64,000 nt of DNA from positions 91,595 to 155,594 of the forward strand of contig JACCGJ010019061.1 in NCBI GenBank assembly GCA_013407085.1, given 5' to 3'. Below are positions 11,247-22,904 of the stretch, in pieces. The notes under the pieces were generated by a model. The model saw only the letters and a list, made by a program, of their open reading frames with translations, searched no databases and was not told the DNA's origin. The stretch is from Atriophallophorus winterbourni (lineage: Eukaryota; Platyhelminthes; Trematoda; Plagiorchiida; Microphallidae). Positions within the stretch are counted from its first letter, which is position 1. Each line of letters opens with the position of its first letter. Position numbers and translations under genes: made by a program.

Positions 11247-12357
11247 CGCTACATACAAAATCGTTAACGTTTTCCAACACAATTTTATCGTTAGCATACA
11301 ATCGCTTCGTGAATTAAAGTCTGAAAGCATCCTATGGTACTCTGCTTACGATCATCCTGTATCAGACTAGCATCAGCTATGCATATGGAGGGAAAAGGTT
11401 ATTCCTGAAGTGATTCAACTTAAAATCACGATGATCTAGGGTGTAAGCACGCCAATTGTTACCGCTTCGAAATTATGGACTGCATGGCAAGTAGTTCGTT
11501 CTGAGCACTCTTCTCTTCGGGTTTGCTTATCCTATATTACCAGAATTTCATGCAAAAATAGATGAAGTTGTCATGTCTTCATTTAAGGTGGTTCTCAAAA
11601 CAGTCATTACAGTCTATAAGAATAAGTACAATTTGAAAATATAGCATACGTATTACCGAGGTCAGATATCGTGTTAAAAGTAGATGAATTTGCGAAATAT
11701 ATCCTGCTGTATTCAGATAAAATAACATGAAAGTATTTTCAAATTTTTATGTGCCTGTGTGAATTTAGCCAACTTATAAATTACATAAAATGAATGGATA
11801 CACATTCATCGAATATGAATTTTTTAATCAATTATCAAACAAATTTGATAATAATAAACTAATGAATCTCAATCCACGTAGACATTTTCAAATGTTAATA
11901 ATAGCAAGCGATCTTCTTTATAATTTTCGATGCACAATTATTCTTAGACTTACCTATGTCCGTGTTTCGAAAGTAAGACACTGAAATAAATAACCAATTA
12001 TTTTATATAAATTCATAGAGAATTTTGTGAGATACATTTTCAACACAATTACTGATAAAGGGATGTTGTTTTTGTTGCATGTCAAGTATGAAGGTCAACA
12101 ACAATCGCATTCGGATTTTAGCTTCCACAGCGCTTTGAATTATGATAAATTTATGAATGACCAGGAACAATTACATGTACGATTTTCAAAGCGGTAATGA
12201 GTACTCCGCATAGGTAGCACACAGATATTCGTTCAAGTGCCTAGAATTGTCTGCAATTCCCGATTTTGTACATTAGGCAATACACCATGGCAAAATCAAG
12301 TTGTTCTCAAGTTGCTCTGAACTCGTTTTGCTGATTTAATTTAAACAAAAAGGAGAT

Positions 12358-12612
12358 CTATTGAAACACGACGGTATTTATTCTTACACATGAAATAGAA
12401 TCGTAGGCGTCTATTTGTTTAAAGTGATAGCTGTTTTTGTAAACTCTAACGTATTGGTAAAATATTTCATTTACAGTATATGAACACACGGATGTAGTGG
12501 AATAGTTCAACAGCAGTTCGTGTTGCATGTAAATGTGCATGTTTCTAATGTCTAACAAGAAATCATTCATCGCAAAAAGACTGTAGTTAATCGACATTTC
12601 GGCACCGTTCAT
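12358..12612 (-). CDS. Hypothetical ORF, palindromic partner of 4126-4398
   Basis: 84 codons, starting MNGAEMSINYS and ending VVFQ. It stays open despite nonsynonymous differences from the partner. No recognisable domain. See the left-arm entry for why I doubt it is a gene. Confidence 0.15.
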   Translation of the reverse strand: MNGAEMSINYSLFAMNDFLLDIRNMHIYMQHELLLNYSTTSVCSYTVNEIFYQYVRVYKNSYHFKQIDAYDSISCVRINTVVFQ

Positions 12613-14177
12613 TTACTGTTACACTGGACACGGAATATCAAACAATCGGCAATCACATAAGTTGAAGAATAATTTTGAAATATATCAACACGATCATTCT
12701 TGATCATCAAACGAGATATTTATTCTTGGATTTCAATGAAGTGAAACTTAAAATCTTAATAGTTCTTATGCACTTTCGACAAACGTATTTAGAGATGTTT
12801 GAAGTATTGTCGAGATTTTTGATGATAAGTTCGATTATTTCGTCTGATATTAAAATTACACGTGTTGAGGTGTCGAAATAACTTATTACACGTGCGAGAA
12901 ATCAATGAGACTATCTTTCCATTGTCAGTTTCACAACAACAAAAATTAGTGAGATCACGCATTTTCAGTTAACGCTATGAAACACCAAAATTGTGGACAA
13001 TAGGTGTTAAGAATATAATTATGCAGATACCCTGATAGGTTGAACCCATCATAATTTGTGTACGCTTATGTAATCAAACAGGTTGTCTTAGCATTCTTAT
13101 CCCAGAGTGGCTTATGATAGTAATTTGTTTATAACATTCCCAACATTTTAAGCCACGCGGTTCCTGAAATTACAGCGATTAGCCTAAAAGTTCAAATATG
13201 CAAATGAAGAATTTTATGTATGTCATCTGATCAGATTATTGCGATAAAAAAGCATCCAAATACATTCACTACCACGGTTTATTGTGGCTGACATAGATTT
13301 TTTCAAGAGCCAATTGCTAGTACTAATTCGTAATCATGATTCATTACACTATTTTGAAATAGTTAATAAATTTTCATGGTAGTTGATCACGACTGCCAAA
13401 GTTGATTGAAGATTATTAACAAATTCATTTATCCAGTAATATATGTAAAGCTATGTTCGGGATTTGTATAATTTAGCTAATCATTTATTGCATAAATTAT
13501 AAAGCAACTAACTGCGCTTTGTGACAGCTCAGCCTTGAGTTTCCGTCAAATTGCACATTATGAGTACATTTCGGATGGGTCAAAATGTTTACTTTTATCT
13601 TTTCCATCATTAGTGATAATGATACAAACTTTAATCAGATATGTTTTTTTCTGGGTAAGAAACTTGTATTGATCAACATAAAATTGTACTGCTTGAGCAG
13701 AATAATTGAATGAATATCAGTTTAATTTTCTTGCCACGAAGTTGGGAAACTTGTTGAAAAGACAGCAAAGAATTGTGAATACTCAATGTAGTATCATTAA
13801 TATGTCGAAATTAATTACGAAATAAACATACGCTTTACTGTACGGTTGTCAAAAGTCACTGAAATATTTAATTTTTCATAAATAATAGACCAAAATGGAC
13901 CAATAGACCAAAATAACCTCAGTATTTATTTAAATTTTCTAGACTTTATATTGCAAATCGCAGGAAACAGAAACTAGGAGCATTATATAGAACAGATCTG
14001 CAACTATGAACAATGTTAATGTGCATTGTTATGTGCCAGCAGGAAGTAGATATCGATGCAGAATTTCTATAGGAATTATATTCAATGCCTGATATTTTCT
14101 ATGAACAGCAAAATATATTATGTTGAGATATTATCGCAAATAATACAACTATTGTTGATAATGTTCGGTAACGGTCT

Positions 14178-14372
14178 ATGAACAATAAAATGAGAGAGTT
14201 TGGGTTGCATGCCAATTGTCTGATCAATCAGAACCATTGTCTCAATCTAACACAATCCAGCACGATAGGCAGTTTTAGAATACTATTTACAACATTCATG
14301 AAGTTATACAACATAAGTTGTAGTCTCATAAATAATCCCAATTTGAAGGGCGCCGAAATTAAATATAAATAA
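14178..14372 (+). CDS. Small ORF, palindromic partner of 44-238
   Basis: 64 codons, open in both arms, no domain recognised. Confidence 0.12.
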   Translation: MNNKMREFGLHANCLINQNHCLNLTQSSTIGSFRILFTTFMKLYNISCSLINNPNLKGAEIKYK

Positions 14373-14415
14373 ATGTTGCATAATCACTTGATTAGTAATA
14401 AATGATAATTTTTTT

Positions 14416-17055
14416 CTCATGAAAGCTCTCTAATACTCAAATGGAATGAAAAAAATAAATTTTATCACAATCAGAAATATCCTATATGAATTTTAAATGA
14501 TAATAATTCAACCGATCCAGGAGGCGATTATCTTGGCTAATGTTAATGAAAATCACGAACGCGGTTTTTATTGCATATAATCTCTCACATCTGCTTTCTA
14601 TAAAATGATAACGCCACATCTTCCTGCAGCGTTGTGAACAATCTTAAAATGAAACAACAACACCTATTTTGGCTATAATCAGTTAACAATTGGAGCCGAA
14701 ATTGATATTATCGAACTTCATATATTTTTACACTAATTTCAAATAAGAGAGCTGTCGGGAAATTCATATATTTGCATTACTAATTTTCACGAAGTTTGCA
14801 AAATCTATTGTGGTCCAAAACATAAGGTAAACAGATAAATGATAATAATTAATCCATTTCAGTAGGTGAACTATCAAACACAAATTGAATTGTATTATGG
14901 TTCGCCAAAAAGTTAAAAGAGTAACTTCAACGGATTCCATATACTTGATGGAATCGAAAAAAAGTAGCAATGTGTTTGCGTCTGAGATATTGTTACAAAG
15001 GTTCTATTACCCACCTAAAAAAATAATCATTGAAATCAGTGAATACGATATTCGACTTGTGTGAAAAATTACTCTTTTATTAAGAACTAGAAAGTTGAAG
15101 AAAAAATATTCACAGATCCACTGAGGTTCAAGATATAATCACATTTTCATGCGAACGGAAATACAACCGAAAGTTCAACTTTTGTTGATAGTTCACTGAT
15201 GAAATGTTGTAACAAGCATCAATACTTTAGTCCACATAAAACAAAATTAGCTTGGTAATATACACTGTTAATGGTTGCCATCATATAATTAAAAAAAATC
15301 TGCCACACGTGACGAAATTGAATATGCTTTGAAGATCATTTGCTTGAAGAACTGGTGCTTTGTAAGCAGCTTAGCATCTTTGAACGATAAATGTGTTCAA
15401 GCCGAAATTGATACGCGTACCATTATTAACGATGAAAAAACATTTCAGCTTTCCGTCTAATGATGATGCTTTTTTGAGAAGTTGACCGAAATCTTACAAC
15501 GATCGTTCAAAGGACCTTCACATATAAGAAAAACATGAATAAGCTTCCCGAACAGATCGACAATCACAAAATCTCCCTCGCTATGCAAACTGATTATGCG
15601 AAAAACAAGTAAATCTTCGTTCGTAACGGCATATATTCGACGTATGGTAAGAAAATTAGCTATGCTAATGTGTAAAATCTACCGATCTAGCTGAACAAAT
15701 TTGTTGTGAAAAGTCAAGCATTACGTTTCTAGCACATTTCATCGAAATTTGTGTGAACTGAGAGAGTGACTTAGCTGTGACACATTTTTGAAATCACTAA
15801 AGCAATAGTAATGAAAATTTTGGAACCAAACCTAGGTATCTGAAATGGATCACTTTGCCGACATCAGCAAGTACTTAAGCAGCCTAATTAAAATCAACAG
15901 ATATATATTTTTATTTATGTATGTCGTTTATCTATTCGATTTATTTGGAATACTTTAATGTATGTATTGTATGGCTTAGATGTGAAACGATAAACAAATC
16001 AAATGTCGGTACTAGTCCAGTATTTTTCGAGGAAGGAAATTAATTTTATCAGCAATCTATGATTGAACCTACCTGTTTCATGTATTGGACCAACGTCTAA
16101 CATATATGGTTAAGAAAAATTCAAAAATAATTTCGAAAAGAATTGAGCATTAAAACAAAATTAATACATTATTGCGTGTGTACATCATGTTCAAATAAAT
16201 CAATTGTAGCAACATTACTGGGTAGATGTTCAAGGATTTCCCTTAACTAAAATACTCGTAATGACATGAAATTTGTTTCTAACTAACATAGAGTGGAACG
16301 ACTACGTTCGTGGTTGTAGTATTGAAATTGATTTAATTAATAAGGTTTTGCAAGCATCGAAGATTGTGTATTTTACACTGTTGTTCACGCGAAAAATTAG
16401 TTGAACATTTTCACTTCATACCATAAAATACTGCGTATGGCAATAATCTACACCGCGACGCTCGGATCCTGTGCAAGTTATTGCCTGGATTATTACATGG
16501 AGATCAATAAAATATGTTTTATCTCCAGTTTACTCATTTACATACATAAGTTTCACAAGCGAAACATTAGAATCGTCAGACCTGTAATGGAATATTTAAT
16601 CCACGACTGAGAATCATTGCCGACTGAGGATTTAGAACTACATGACAAGTAATTTATTAATTTGATTTTGTTCTGCTTTGATCACCCTACGAACTAAATC
16701 ACAGACCCTCGGAATCCTTCAAAGTTATTGCTTCAAAGTTCGATGAATACAGTAGGAGATATATGCGCTATGTGACTGTACCATTTATTTCTTCGAAGGT
16801 CACATGTTTTTACTCCAGGTACATCGTCACCTTGTCGTTTAGTTCCGGCTTCTTGCATTTTCAGAGATGCAAATGTGAGTTTTGTTTGATCAGCATGTGT
16901 TTCGTTCACAATGAGTTTAATCATTATAATTATTAGTAATTTATATCCTTCTGATCACAGCTGAATCAAAGTTGCCCAAAGTTGCTGAATGGTTTTTGAT
17001 CCAGACCGTGTCGGTTATACTTAAAACAGTATCACAACTACTGTTTATTAGTCTA
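14416..17055. other. AT-rich sequence without recognisable gene
   Basis: I checked both strands. Only short frames (for example 14764-14970 minus and 16401-16610 plus) occur, and none resembles a known domain. No tandem repeats of note. Confidence 0.55.
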
Positions 17056-17133
17056 CTTGCGTGTATGACTTTGTTATTGGCCTCCGTCGGTCGATATCGA
17101 CCATGGATATAGATGACATCGCATGAATTTCAT

Positions 17134-17677
17134 GTTTTTTTAAACTTTTTTAATGACTAAACAGTCCGATTCGGGAGGAACAATCTCTCCCGCAGCGCTT
17201 ACAACGATAGTCAGAACTCTGTTGTATTGCACCCGTTGCACGCCGGCGGCGTGATCTGCATTCAGCAGCCAGGAGGTGTATTTGCTCCTCCCCGGCTTGC
17301 AGTCGACGCTTCACAGAATGGCTCCAAAGTGAGCGGTCAAGAGCATGTTCTTCCCATCATTCGGGGTCAATGTCCAAAGCTTTCATATCTCTTTTGCGAA
17401 CATCTCTGTACCGCAAGTGCGGTCTGCCCAATGGTCGACTTCTTGATTGCAACTCACCGTAGAGTAGATCTTCCGTAATACGAACATTTTATATTCTATA
17501 GAAATGACCAAGCCACCGCAGGCGGCGCTGACGTAAAAGGGTGAACATGCTGTGTAGACCAACTTTTGGAAGCACTTCAGCTTTAGTCATTCTGTCCATC
17601 CACGATATGTTCAAGATACGACAGATGATTCGTAGATGAAAAGCATTCAGCTTCGTTTCGTGTCTTGCGTGGGTGGC
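17134..17677 (-). pseudogene. RTE ORF2: C-terminal domain with C2H2-like zinc finger
   Basis: Minus-strand reading gives AFHLRIICRILNISWMDR, RQRRLRWLGH, DLLYGELQSRSRPLGRP, HLRYRDVRKRDMKALDID, then the finger CKRCGRDCSSRIGLFSH. Stops interrupt it after RLRWLGHFYRI and in the DPE-WEE stretch. The finger ends the protein in this family and may bind nucleic acid. Confidence 0.82.
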
Positions 17678-18085
17678 TCAGGTTTCACTGCCGTATAGTA
17701 AAGCACTTAGTACGCACGCGCTGTATAATATCACATTTGTCTTTACAGTTAGCTTGCGGTTAACCCGAACATGAGAGTTTATTCGGGACAAAATGACAGC
17801 TGTTCTGCCAATCTGCTTATCAATCTCCGTGTCTAGCGAGAGGTTATCCGCAATGGTTGATCCAAGATATGTGAAATGATGTTCTGGTTCGAGCTGACAG
17901 TTTTCAACAGTGAGGATTGGTGGCGATACAGTCCATTGAACAAGGACTTCGGTCTTGCTCATGCTGATTGTTAGGCCAAAGTCTTTGCATGCCGACGAAA
18001 AACAGTCCATTAGTGACTGAAGGTTCAATTGGCAGTGAGCAAGGAAGGCTTCATCGTCGGCAAACCACAGGTCACGGATCATCAC
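17678..18085 (-). pseudogene. RTE ORF2: FADD box and thumb
   Basis: Continuation of the reverse transcriptase in another frame. LWFADDEAF holds the two catalytic Asp residues, followed by LNLQSLMDCFSSACKDFGL, the SMSKTEVL block, FTYLGSTIADNLSLDTEID and VLSALLYGSET. The catalytic motif is intact; the frameshift at about 18090-18105 separates it from motif A. Confidence 0.88.
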
Positions 18086-18106
18086 ATCCCGTACTTCGGT
18101 TTGTGC

Positions 18107-18850
18107 TCACAACCTGTTCAGGTTAAAAAGCTTGTCATTAATTCGCGTGCGTATGTAAATGCCTTCTGTTCTCGTCCTAAAAACGAGCTTCATAGGCAGA
18201 GCGAAAAAAATGCCGAACAGCGTGGTAAAAAGAACACACCCTTGTTTGACGCCTTGGTGAATTTTAAATGCTTCCGAACTGCAACCGTTGAAATAGACTG
18301 AGCCCTTGATGCCTGAGTGGAACGAAATAACGAGTCTGAGCAGCCTTGGGAGGCAGTCTATCAGATCAAGCATTTTGAAAAGACCCTCCCTGCTGACGTG
18401 GTCAAATGCTTCAGTTAAATCAATAAAAACATCATATAATGGCATACGCTGTTCCCGACACTTTTCTTGAAGTTGTCTCAGGGAGAAAATCATGACAACG
18501 GTTGATCTTCCATCGCGGGAGCCACATTGAGATTCGGAGTTAATTATATCCGCTGAAACTTGCAGCCGGATCTGTAAGACTTCAGCAAACAATTTGCCTA
18601 CAACATTCAAAAGGGAGATTCCTCTGTAATTGTTGCGGTCGCCTCTGTCACCCTTATTCTTAAATAGCGTGGTGATCTTTGTGTCTTGCATCTCTTGTGG
18701 GACACCCCTCTCCTGCCAGCACTGAAAAAGAAACTGGTGAAAGGGCTGCAATAATGCTGCTCCAGGGGCCTTCCCATTAGCTAAGCGGCCAAATGTCTTA
18801 TTAAGCTCATCAAGAGTATGAGGGGTATCTAGATATTCAATGATCGGCAC
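18107..18850 (-). pseudogene. RTE ORF2: reverse transcriptase fingers and palm, with internal deletion
   Basis: Visible blocks: LANGKAPG, KITTLFKNKGDRGDRNNYRG, ISLLNVVGKLFAEVL, SQCGSRDGRSTVVMIFSLRQ, VFIDLTEAFDHVSREGL, GVKQGCVL and LFGIFFALPMK. The residues normally between KAPG and LLQP (about 15-20, with the conserved DGIP/E) are missing, a deletion in the fingers. The motif A-like FIDLTEAFD keeps the catalytic Asp. The frame closes at 18107, before the FADD motif, which lies in the next frame. Confidence 0.9.
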
Positions 18851-19305
18851 CCGTTCGACATTTTCGAGTTCCTGAGTTAGAACCGTACTGTTACTAGTGT
18901 TGAGGGAGGAGAAGTGCTATACCCATGTTTCCATCTGTTGAGTTTTGTCGACAATCGGCTTACCAGATAAAGACTTAATGGGAGTTTTGGGCCAATGGCT
19001 GTCTTGATCCCACCATACATAGTGTGTAAATTGCCGGTATCATCAGCTTTTTGGACATTGAGGCTAACTTCAGTCCAATAGTCGTTTGCACAACGCCTAG
19101 AAGCCTATTGGACCTTATTTCTTGCTGCTTTTAGAAGACGCAAGTTTTTATCTGTTGGCATACCTTTAAACCTCAAGAATGCTGAGCGTTCCTCATCCAG
19201 CACAGCAGTCAACTCAGACGCGTTTGCTTCGAAGCAGTCGCTCGTTCGAGCTTTCTGCTGACCAGAAGTGGAAAGTGCGACTCGACATATGCAGCTTTTT
19301 ATCAA
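18851..19305 (-). pseudogene. RTE ORF2 linker between endonuclease and reverse transcriptase
   Basis: Carries the Lys/Arg-rich coiled stretch typical between the two domains (ELTAVLDEERSAFLRFKG, KAARNKVQ in frame 19305-19105), then frame-shifted sequence to 18851. Stops at both ends show decay. Confidence 0.75.
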
Positions 19306-19308
19306 TTC

Positions 19309-20247
19309 TCAGTTTTCTGAAGCAGATTCAAGTGGGGTTATAGTGTTGAACTCGTCCGTGAAGACTTCTGCGAATCTCGCAGTTAGATTAGGTTCACACA
19401 TGCGATTGACGTCTATCCTAGGCTTAGCAGACAATTTGGTGCGGTGTAATCTCGTGTGGGGGAGCTTCAGTTTTGCACAGACCAGTGAATGTTCAGTGTC
19501 GCAGTCTGCGCTTTGATATGATCTGGTGTGGACCACGCTATCTATACTAGTATGCTTCACAAGAATAAGATCATGCAGATGCCAATGCTTAGAGCGAGGA
19601 TGCTTCCATGATACTTTATGCTGTGGTTTTGTTTGAAAGAAGGTGTTACTGACACAAAGATTGATCTGTGTGAACAATTCTAAAAGGCGTTGCTTATTTT
19701 CGTTGGTTTTACCTACACCGAACCTTCCGATACAGTTTTGCCAAGATTCGTAATCTGCATCAACTCTGGCATGGAAATCACCCAATACCACTACACAGTT
19801 TTTCTGCGGCACGTTTTTCAGGACGGCTGTCAGGTTATGATAAAAAGCGTCTTTTTCAGCAATCGTCGCAGAGAGCGTCGGTGCATAAACGTTGAGCATC
19901 GTAATGGTACCAGTAATGCACCTCAGATTAAGAGTCCTAATCCGTTTGCTCCCGCTGCTGCTCGGTTCTGTTTCTTTTAATATGTCGTTTTGCAGGGCAA
20001 ACCCACCTCCATGCAGTCGAGGTTCACCAAAACCTCTTTCTTCCCAAAAGAATGTATAATCACTATATGTTAGCTTACCAGTGTCTGGTAAGCGCGTCTC
20101 TTGTAGGGCAGCCACGTCGACGTCCAGCCTCTTCAGCTCGTTGTTAATCACGGAAGACTTTCTAACGCCTCTGATATTCGAGACGTCGTCATGAAATCCT
20201 GAAAGCATGGAACGAAGGTTCCAGGTTCCAAGTTTCACAACTGACAA
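19309..20247 (-). pseudogene. RTE ORF2: APE-type endonuclease domain
   Basis: An open stretch of 312 residues covering the whole endonuclease. GTWNLRS (Asn10), ALQETR (Glu50), NVYAPT (Tyr121) and SADCDTEHSLV (His253) are visible. In an active enzyme this domain nicks target DNA to prime reverse transcription. Two key sites look altered: GDFHARV at 156-162 has His where family members have Asn, and DTEH has Glu252 where DTDH is usual. The frame ends at a stop just before the linker. The start is the Met preceding VVKLGTWN. Confidence 0.9.
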
Positions 20248-20259
20248 TTGTTATTTGGT

Positions 20260-20930
20260 ATTTTAATTCGCTGGTGCGGACAAATGCAGTCTGCTTGTCG
20301 GTTGATTCATAATCCCCATGCACCCAATGAGGATAGCAGACCTTCGCGAGACGGCACCTTATTGACTAGGGGCTGCCCAGCTTGTGGCCGGCGGTAGCCG
20401 TCCAATGAGACCTGGAAGTCTGTCTCACCGTCGATAGCAGTTCCAGGCGCTTAGCTCTTCGCCAGTCGAGCCATGGCTTTTGGCCTGTATCTGCTGCTTT
20501 CCGTGTTATTTTCCGTAGAAGCGGAATGGAGTGTTATCTCCATTGGTGCGTTGTGATGTACGCCAAGGCAGTTCAATATAGAGAACTAGCTGTTGTCCAT
20601 GCAGCAAGTGCTCCTCCTCCACGGCACCACTGGAACCAAAGGAACAGCTGAGATGATACGTTTGAAGAACGATGCCCTCGCAGGTGCTGGCAGGACGGAG
20701 TTGAATAAACTTCGGACTGCCTAACGGGAATCCGGCTCCAGATTTTTTCTCGAGGTTGGCGCCTGAAGCCTTTTCCATGATTATATGTAGCCACAAGGCA
20801 GTGGACGTTTGAGATGAGGGTTTTCCTTTCCCTAGTTGGGCCGCCTTCATGGACTATCGAGGTTCACCTGCCCGAAGCATGCTGGTTCTCAGACGCCAGT
20901 CAGCCGGCTTCGCCATTTTACGAAACTGTT
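20260..20930 (-). other. RTE 5' region (UTR and possible ORF1 remnant)
   Basis: GC-richer than the flank and continuous with the endonuclease. It contains a 114-codon frame (20850-20506) without a recognisable domain. The outer edge is placed where base composition drops near 20930 (atggcgaagccggctga on the minus strand). Whether this is UTR or a degenerate ORF1 cannot be decided here. Confidence 0.55.
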
Positions 20931-21800
20931 AGGCATGTTACATCTTTTCATCATTGAACAACTTGAATTACCTAGGATAATTATTTAGCGATCATTGTAT
21001 TAGTATTCTCATCTCCTAAATAAATAGATCACAGCGTGATAAATTGTGATATTTTTGTTTGGATACTTTATCATGATCGCTTCGAAATCGATTTTGAACA
21101 TAATCACATACAATGCTAGCTAACGCATTAAAATCAAATATCTGAAGCGTTTTCATTTGAATTGAATTCTCAGCAATGACACCAAATCCAAAATATTTAT
21201 TATTTGAATAAATATATCGACTGACTTACTTGCATACAATGGATACGTCATTTCTGAGTATTGAATTATGAGTTTGTTTTTCTTTTGAGGTAAATTACTA
21301 AATGGAAATTCTGTAGTTATGCTGGTCTAATAAGTTATAACTGTCTCTCAATTGAAACATAATGGTCATGGTCACTCCAGGAATATGAAAAATACATCTC
21401 AGATAATTATGAATGAACTGAAGCTTAAACCTGAATACACCGCACTATGAAGTTGTAGATCCTTCATCAATATATTATTATGAACATTTGTTATTTAAAC
21501 AGTAGAGTGCTGGAGTTCAAGTGATGAGCATGAATGCATTGTTCATTCACAGCACCTAGAGAGATTGATTGATAAGGACGCTGTGATTCTTCCTTCAAAA
21601 ATTTGGATTGTCGTGCGAACCCTATTTATTAGTTCCGTTCAAAAATATATTCGTTTACCACCTTACCGGTGATTAATGGCTCAGTGAATGTCAACTCAAT
21701 GTATCCAACTGATGAAGAAATCGAATAAAAAACGTTTTGCATATTGTAAGTTATGGAGATGCGAGGAGCACAATACATTGGTCCATCCGTATTCAAGCAC
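20931..21800. other. AT-rich sequence without recognisable gene
   Basis: No domain, repeat array or element end recognised between the RTE and the hammerhead repeats. Confidence 0.55.
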
Positions 21801-21830
21801 TCAAGCGCATGCTGATCCTGAACTTACTGT

Positions 21831-21872
21831 CCCTACATGATTAGTGCAAACAGCACGAAACCGGTCGTGAAG
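21831..21872 (+). ncRNA. Hammerhead ribozyme-like motif, ~231-bp family, copy 1
   Basis: Stem II is perfect, GUGC with GCAC around loop AAACA, and GAAAC follows. The expected cleavage triplet is GUC, cutting after C21866. The CUGAUGA box reads AUGAUUA: positions 3 and 8, which pair with each other as C-G in active hammerheads, are A and U here, so pairing would be kept. Stem I (CCCUAC with GUGAAG) is weak, with two mismatches. Probably reduced activity. Confidence 0.6.
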
Positions 21873-22061
21873 AGTGTGACGGAAAAGCATTTAAAGAAAT
21901 ATCTTGTGTCATGGTTATGTGCTTTACCACATCGTATTGTGTTCGAACACATGTGATTAAACAGGTCGGTTGTACGAGCCTTATCCAACAGTGTCGTACA
22001 AACGCTTTTCGTTTAATATTTCTATACTGTTTTGAGCGCATGCGGATCCCGATCTTACTGT

Positions 22062-22103
22062 CCCTACTTGATTTTTGCGAATAGAACGAAAACGGTCGTG
22101 GGG
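22062..22103 (+). ncRNA. Hammerhead ribozyme-like motif, ~231-bp family, copy 2
   Basis: Stem I is good: CCCUAC pairs with GUGGGG (one G-U). GAAAAC and a GUC site (after C22097) are present. The core box is degenerate (UUGAUUU) and stem II (UUGC...GAAC) is broken. Recognisable by position and family; likely inactive. Confidence 0.45.
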
Positions 22104-22455
22104 TGTGTTTGACGGAAAAGCATGCAAATGAATATTTTGTACAATGGTTATGGGGTTTACCCCATTTAACATGTGTTTCGACACATTTGATTGAACAGTT
22201 TGGTCGTACCAGCCTTGATTGCTGATGATTGGTTTCGAGGTGTTGGCACTCATCAGTTAGGGACTTCAATATCAGGAGCCTCATGCGCTTTAAACTGTGG
22301 AGAAATAGTAAATGATGAGCGCATTTCATGCCACTGATGTACAAGGCTGATACGACCATCCTGTTCAATAACATGTGTCCAAATACATGTTTAATGTGGT
22401 AAAACCCATAACCATGAAACTTAATATTCATTTATATGCTTTTTCGTCACACACT

Positions 22456-22498
22456 TCCCATGACCGGTTTATTGCTATTCGCACTAATCAGGTAGGAA
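22456..22498 (-). ncRNA. Hammerhead ribozyme-like motif, inverted copy
   Basis: On the minus strand: UUCCUAC, CUGAUUA, stem II GUGC with loop GAAUA and GCAA, UAAAC, CGGUC, then AUGGGAA. Stem I pairs over six positions with one mismatch next to the core. GUC places cleavage after the base opposite 22462. The core differs from consensus at position 8 and in the GAAA box (UAAA). Confidence 0.5.
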
Positions 22499-22660
22499 CT
22501 GTATGATAAGGATCCGCATGCGCTGAAGTGCTCGACCAAAAAGCACTATGTGGTTCTGTGTTTAAACATCATGGTTCGTTGTACGACTCCTATGCAACAG
22601 TGGCTTTCAAATATAATCTTCTATACCATTTTAGCACTGTTTCAAGGCTCACGGAACCTA

Positions 22661-22719
22661 ATATTTCTGTTTCCACCTGATCACGAGAAACATCCAAAAA
22701 CCGCTAGTGGAGTGTAATC
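22661..22719 (+). ncRNA. Hammerhead ribozyme-like motif, ~242-bp family, copy 1
   Basis: Stem I is perfect next to the core (UCCAC with GUGGA) and continues beyond an internal loop (AUUUC with GUAAU, one mismatch). H17 is A22706, an allowed cleavage base. The core reads CUGAUCA, stem II is weakened (CGAG...CAUCC) and GAAA reads AAAA. Clear homology but probably impaired. Confidence 0.6.
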
Positions 22720-22904
22720 TCTTGGACTGTGAGCAACACATTACTCTGGACATCCAAAAGCGCCTTGAGTGCATGACCACGAATCAATATGTGATTCTGT
22801 GTTTGATCATTGTGGTTCGTTGTAAGGAACCCTATGCAACAGTGGCTTCCATGTATAATCTTGTTTTCCAATTTTCCACTGTTTAAAGTATACCTGTGAA
22901 TAAT

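Larger units (their letters stand above)
9514..14415 (-). repeat. Right arm of the ~14.4-kb imperfect palindrome
   Basis: Reverse complement of 1-7786 without the MULE and solo LTR, so it preserves both pre-insertion sites. Point differences and small indels occur throughout. The outer limit is a minimum, because base 1 of the window aligns near 14415 and homology may continue beyond the window on the left. Confidence 0.93.
17056..20930 (-). mobile_element. RTE-type non-LTR retrotransposon, nearly full length, broken
   Basis: Reading the minus strand from about 20930: a 5' region, an APE-type endonuclease (20247-19309), a linker, a reverse transcriptase (18850-17678) and a C-terminal zinc-finger tail (to about 17134), then a short 3' sequence (17056-17133, with a tcgaccatgg box) shared with other fragments in this window (34567-35075, 35981-36322). 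There is no poly(A) tail. This domain order and the close match to the LINE often annotated as craniofacial development protein 2-like identify an RTE-clade element. GC content and codon use clearly exceed the flanks. Multiple frameshifts, stops and an internal deletion make it inactive. Confidence 0.92.
21801..22520. repeat. ~231-bp hammerhead-bearing repeats: two direct units and one inverted
   Basis: Two direct units share cttactgtccctac, aaaagcat and gcgcatgc blocks; their predicted cleavage sites (21866 and 22097) are 231 bp apart. A third unit lies inverted at about 22270-22520. Block order matches the ~242-bp repeats at 22521-23110 (hammerhead, then gttcgaac-type hairpin, then tactgttt), so the two sets are one diverged family. 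Small metazoan retrozymes are known as short tandem units each with a type I hammerhead, which is the closest described class. Confidence 0.8.

Noticed and set aside
1..14415. The palindrome as a giant transposon with long terminal inverted repeats
   Set aside because: The spacer has no transposase, no element ends or target duplication are visible, and the arms extend beyond the window. A segmental inverted duplication explains it more simply.
17227..17478. 83-codon plus-strand frame with Cys and Pro
   Set aside because: Antisense shadow of the RTE C-terminal zinc-finger domain.
18029..18301. 90-codon plus-strand frame
   Set aside because: Antisense shadow of the RTE reverse transcriptase.
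22566..22590. GGTTCG...CGAACC box as a tRNA gene B box or T-arm
   Set aside because: No acceptor stem, D-arm or anticodon arm around it. It repeats every ~242 bp with the hammerhead units and is a hairpin of that repeat.
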